Of a stretch of 37,438 nt of DNA, positions 34,660-37,438 are shown piece by piece (the stretch's first letter is position 1; the number at the start of each line of letters is the position of its first letter). The stretch is taken from NCBI GenBank assembly GCA_003695565.1, contig RFIQ01000555.1, forward strand, positions 1 through 37,438, in the 5' to 3' direction. Both the position numbers and the translations under genes were made by a program. The notes under the pieces are model-generated. The model did no database searches. It worked only from the letters and a program-made list of their open reading frames with translations, and had not been told where the DNA came from. Origin of the DNA: Planctomycetota bacterium (GTDB taxonomy: Bacteria > Planctomycetota > Planctomycetia > Pirellulales > Pirellulaceae).

Positions 34660-36968
34660 CGTTGGACCGGAACGAACTGCACCGCGTCGGCGTGGACCAG
34701 TCCGCCCGCTCCCTTGGTCCGGAGCGTGACCGAAACGGTGTCACCTGCGCCCACGTCGATGGTGCCGATGTCGATGAAACCGTCCTGCGGCGGAGGGTCC
34801 TGCATGTTGACCGTCGCCGAATAGGTGCGTGAAGGGGATGTGACGGTGACTGGAGCGTGGGGGGCGCGGTTGGCATGCGGCTGGTACGCCAACCGGACTC
34901 GGTACACTCCAGCGTCCTGCAATTTCGTGGTGAATACGATGCTGGCGTCCGAATCGGCTGACGCGTAAACGTATCCCCATCCGACGTAACCCTTCAGACC
35001 GGAACCCTCGGTCCATTTCCCCACCTTCCGGGCATCGCGATCATCGATGACGATGCCAGGCAAGGTATGGGCATCGATTCCTGAGGGCGGTCCGTAGGGA
35101 CCCGCCAAGGGCAATGCGTCGTCTGGAATGATCACTGGATCGCGGACCGTCTCGCGTCGCGCCTTGCCGGGCAATTGCAGCAAACGATCCATCTCCGACC
35201 AGTACCGTTGGTACACGTCGCGAGGGGTACAATTGTTGGCGATGCAAATGCTTGCAGCGCGACCGACGACTTCTCCCATCATGCCGCAGGTTTTCATGAC
35301 GCGGGTGGTCCCCAGGGCTTCGTGGGTCACGCTAATGCAGCGTCCGGCCATAAACAGGTTTTCGATGTTGCGGGAATAGAAGCAGCGGTAGGGGACGGGA
35401 TATCCGTAATTGCGATCGACGCGCCGGTCATGCACAGCGATGGATATAAAGGGGTTGTCGGGAAACTTCTCGGCATACTGCTTTTTGGGTTCATGCAGAT
35501 CGATCGACCACGTGCTAGGTACACATCCGTCGGGGTAGTCCACCTTCTGTACGATATCGTCCTGGGTCAAGACGATGTCGCCCATCAAACGCCGCGACTC
35601 GCGTGGGCCACCGATATAGGCGACCCACGTTAGATACGCGTTGCGGTGCTCGGCCGCCCCATCCCTGTTTTTCATGGCATTGAAGGCGCCGAAAACCGCG
35701 CGCAGATTCCAGTCGCGAATACTCTCGGCCTCCAGGATGGGGTCCTTGTCGAATCCGCTTTCCCAAAACCACTGACCATGGTGGTCGCGCGGATAGGGAA
35801 AATCGTCCATCGTCAGATCCAAAGCCCAGGGCGTTTCAGGGAAATCGACTGGAGTCTCGGCCTCGTCCCACGCCCACATGTTGCTCATCCCCATCCGCCC
35901 GCGGGGGGTCATTTCCCAGTCGGCTCCAGCCAAGAATCCGATAGTGCCATGGCCGGTGCAGTCGGCATACAGTTTACCGACGAACCGTTTTTCCTCGCCC
36001 GTCCTGGTATCGAACGCGTAGACGGCGGCGATTCGGTTCCCCTCCCGGTCCACCTTGTAGGCATGGTGATTAAGGAACAAATCGATGTTCGGTTCGGCCC
36101 GTACGATAGCCTCCTTCTTCGCGTCCTCGAATTCCTCATACCTGCCGGGTGACTTGGTTGCGCGATCGCAGAATTCCTCCACGATTTCACCGACTCGCGG
36201 ATACTTACCGCGACGAATCAAGCCTTGAGACCATACCCGCACCTCACTCGACCCGTTGCCTCCCAACACCGGTCGATCTTGAATCAAGGCTACGCGGCAG
36301 CCCATCCGCGCTGCGGAGATTGCGGATCCCATGCCGGCATAGCCGCCACCGACGACGACCAAATCGTAGCCGTCGAGCTGCACCGGATGCGGGGGCAGGC
36401 CCAACAGCTCCCGACGCCAACCGGGAAGGATATCTTTGGAGTTCGGCGGCGGAGAAGGATCTCGGCTGAAATAGATCGCGTCGCACCGGCCGTCAAAGCC
36501 CGTTAAGTCGTGCAGGGCCAAACGGACGTTTACATCCTCGACCGAAATCTTTCCGCCGGGATGCCAAAACCAATCTGCTCCTCGCGTTCCGAAAGTCTCC
36601 TCCAACGGTTTGCCGTTGACCAGCAGTTGGAATCTGCCTGGTTGCCCGGGTGCATTCCATTGTGCAACCCAATCCTTGGTGCGTACGAAAACGTAATACT
36701 CGCCGGGCGCAGGGAACCGCACGGTCGTGGTTGCATCGGCGACCGGACGCCCCAGGCCGTGGGCCAGCAAATAGGGCGATCCCATGACTTGGATGAACTG
36801 CGTGTCGAGCACCCAGCCGCCTGGGTCGTCGAAGCTTTCCGCTTCGACTAACACGGCTTGTTTTTCGGCGGCCATAAGGGGTGAGATGCGTGGCGAAAAA
36901 GCGAGAGAAAACGCCACCCAGATTCCTGCGCTCCCAAGGACAAATCGGGAAAACATAGATGCAGTCAT
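34656..36968 (-). CDS. Exported FAD-dependent oxidoreductase with flanking beta domains
   Basis: A 770-residue secreted flavoprotein of the FAD_oxidored type. The signal peptide is hydrophobic (FVLGSAGIWVAFSLAFS) with no twin-arginine pair. Residues 36-170 form a beta-rich domain like a carbohydrate-binding jelly roll (AESFDDPGGWVLDTQF, GEYYVFVRTKDW). The Rossmann FAD site is VVVGGGYAGMGSAISAA (Gly207-Gly212), with the partner sequence GGNGSSEVRVWSQG at about 236-249 and ADCTGHGTIGFLAGA further on. The NLFMAGRCISVTHEALGTTRVM block marks the FAD-domain end. The last 130 residues match a golvesin-type beta domain (GYVYASADSD, GVYRVRLAYQPHANR). ATG 36968 has AGG about eight bases upstream. The ATGA overlap couples it to the NosR-like gene. 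Relatives occur with sugar metabolism in planctomycetes; the substrate is unknown. Confidence 0.92.
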   Translation of the reverse strand: MTASMFSRFVLGSAGIWVAFSLAFSPRISPLMAAEKQAVLVEAESFDDPGGWVLDTQFIQVMGSPYLLAHGLGRPVADATTTVRFPAPGEYYVFVRTKDWVAQWNAPGQPGRFQLLVNGKPLEETFGTRGADWFWHPGGKISVEDVNVRLALHDLTGFDGRCDAIYFSRDPSPPPNSKDILPGWRRELLGLPPHPVQLDGYDLVVVGGGYAGMGSAISAARMGCRVALIQDRPVLGGNGSSEVRVWSQGLIRRGKYPRVGEIVEEFCDRATKSPGRYEEFEDAKKEAIVRAEPNIDLFLNHHAYKVDREGNRIAAVYAFDTRTGEEKRFVGKLYADCTGHGTIGFLAGADWEMTPRGRMGMSNMWAWDEAETPVDFPETPWALDLTMDDFPYPRDHHGQWFWESGFDKDPILEAESIRDWNLRAVFGAFNAMKNRDGAAEHRNAYLTWVAYIGGPRESRRLMGDIVLTQDDIVQKVDYPDGCVPSTWSIDLHEPKKQYAEKFPDNPFISIAVHDRRVDRNYGYPVPYRCFYSRNIENLFMAGRCISVTHEALGTTRVMKTCGMMGEVVGRAASICIANNCTPRDVYQRYWSEMDRLLQLPGKARRETVRDPVIIPDDALPLAGPYGPPSGIDAHTLPGIVIDDRDARKVGKWTEGSGLKGYVGWGYVYASADSDASIVFTTKLQDAGVYRVRLAYQPHANRAPHAPVTVTSPSRTYSATVNMQDPPPQDGFIDIGTIDVGAGDTVSVTLRTKGAGGLVHADAVQFVPVQR

Positions 36969-37123
36969 GGTTCAGCCTGTCGATCGAGTCGAGGGGGCCA
37001 CCAAGGCGTATCGAGCCATGGCGGTCGCGAATGTGGGCGAGAAAACGCCCGCTTGCTCTGGTGAAAACTGGCACCCGAGGCCCACGGGGCAGAGCCATCG
37101 GCCTGTTGCCATTCCGTTTGCAT

Positions 37124-37173
37124 TCTACTCGCTGAGGCAAAAGTCTGCAGATCCCTGGAACCTCTACTCGCTG
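37124..37173. repeat. 11-base direct repeat near the FAD oxidoreductase upstream region
   Basis: TCTACTCGCTG occurs at 37124-37134 and again at 37163-37173, 39 bases apart; the second copy covers the stop codon of the partial membrane protein gene. It may be a paired regulator site or a chance repeat. Confidence 0.25.
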
Positions 37174-37438
37174 CGGTCAGGCTGGGGCAGCGCCTCGGCC
37201 GGAGACTGGGACAGCCGTTCACCCGGCGGTTCCACCAAGGGCGGCGCTGGGGTAGTCAACACGCCAAACAGCCAGGCCGCTGGCAACAGGGCAACGGCTC
37301 CAGCCACATGGCGGATTACTTCGGGGATAGATTCTGGAAGGAGCTGTAGTCCATAGAGCCACCGCCACTGGCTGCGAAAAACCAACAGCGCCAACCACAT
37401 CCACACCGTCAAGTCGCACAATCGGAGCTCTCCCCGCC
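37164..37438 (-). CDS. Membrane protein, 5' end cut by window edge
   Basis: An open minus-strand frame enters from the right edge and stops at 37164. The visible 91 residues have two hydrophobic segments, LTVWMWLALLVFRS and VAGAVALLPAAWLFGVLTT, and a Pro/Glu-rich hydrophilic tail ending in PQPDRSE. The sequence lacks a recognisable family. The upstream part lies outside the window, so start and length are unknown. It is codirectional with the FAD oxidoreductase gene 195 bases downstream and could share its transcript. The coding case rests on the open frame and membrane pattern, so it is moderate. Confidence 0.5.
   Translation of the reverse strand, partial: RGELRLCDLTVWMWLALLVFRSQWRWLYGLQLLPESIPEVIRHVAGAVALLPAAWLFGVLTTPAPPLVEPPGERLSQSPAEALPQPDRSE

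Noticed and set aside
1-37438. CRISPR array, tRNA, rRNA, insertion sequence, integrase or phage genes
   Set aside because: No regularly spaced repeats, no transposase or integrase reading frame and no clear RNA gene was seen.

Overview
The window is GC-rich, gene-dense chromosomal DNA that looks like Planctomycetota, most likely a Pirellulales-type organism. The strongest markers are a PSCyt1/DUF1549/DUF1553 cytochrome-like protein overlapping a Tat-exported DUF1501 protein (817-5557), a small lysine-rich protein of the kind shared by the Planctomycetes/Verrucomicrobia/Chlamydiae group (20724-20948), many secreted proteins of unknown function, an exported Gfo/Idh/MocA oxidoreductase and an NPCBM protein. 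I see no rRNA, tRNA, CRISPR array, insertion sequence or phage gene. Genus cannot be read from the sequence.

Layout. (1) 1-647: 5' part of a C39-like peptidase gene, minus strand, cut by the left edge. (2) 817-5557: PSCyt/DUF1549/DUF1553 and DUF1501 genes, plus strand, overlapping by 11 bases. (3) 5577-8939: molybdopterin oxidoreductase and a repeat-like cytoplasmic protein, minus strand. (4) 9180-11667: exported Gfo/Idh/MocA protein and a secreted unknown, plus strand. (5) 20170-11777: a five-gene minus-strand run: DUF4175-like giant membrane coiled-coil protein, secreted Q-rich protein, Tat-exported prenyltransferase/squalene-oxidase-repeat protein, secreted unknown, NPCBM protein. (6) 20724-21866: small basic protein with its terminator, then an exported cyclophilin. 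(7) 25731-21891: HlyD/MacA-like adaptor, MacB/FtsX-type permease without its ATPase, and hisA, minus strand. (8) 26457-32884: tight operon MoxR, DUF58, BatA-like vWA protein and second vWA membrane protein, plus strand. (9) 36968-32956: exported FAD-dependent oxidoreductase coupled by an ATGA overlap to a NosR-like membrane protein with two FMN-attachment motifs. A membrane protein upstream is cut by the right edge.

How they may work together. The MoxR/DUF58/vWA operon encodes an ATPase-driven, envelope-associated system related to the Bat (aerotolerance) type. The DUF4175-like and Q-rich proteins on the other strand are plausible members of the same apparatus, here separated by about 6 kb. 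The most interesting unit is the FAD oxidoreductase/NosR-like pair. It reads as an extracytoplasmic flavin redox couple that could pass electrons between a periplasmic, perhaps carbohydrate-linked, substrate and the membrane. Several starts are GTG or were moved inward on ribosome-binding-site or overlap evidence; the reasons are in each entry.
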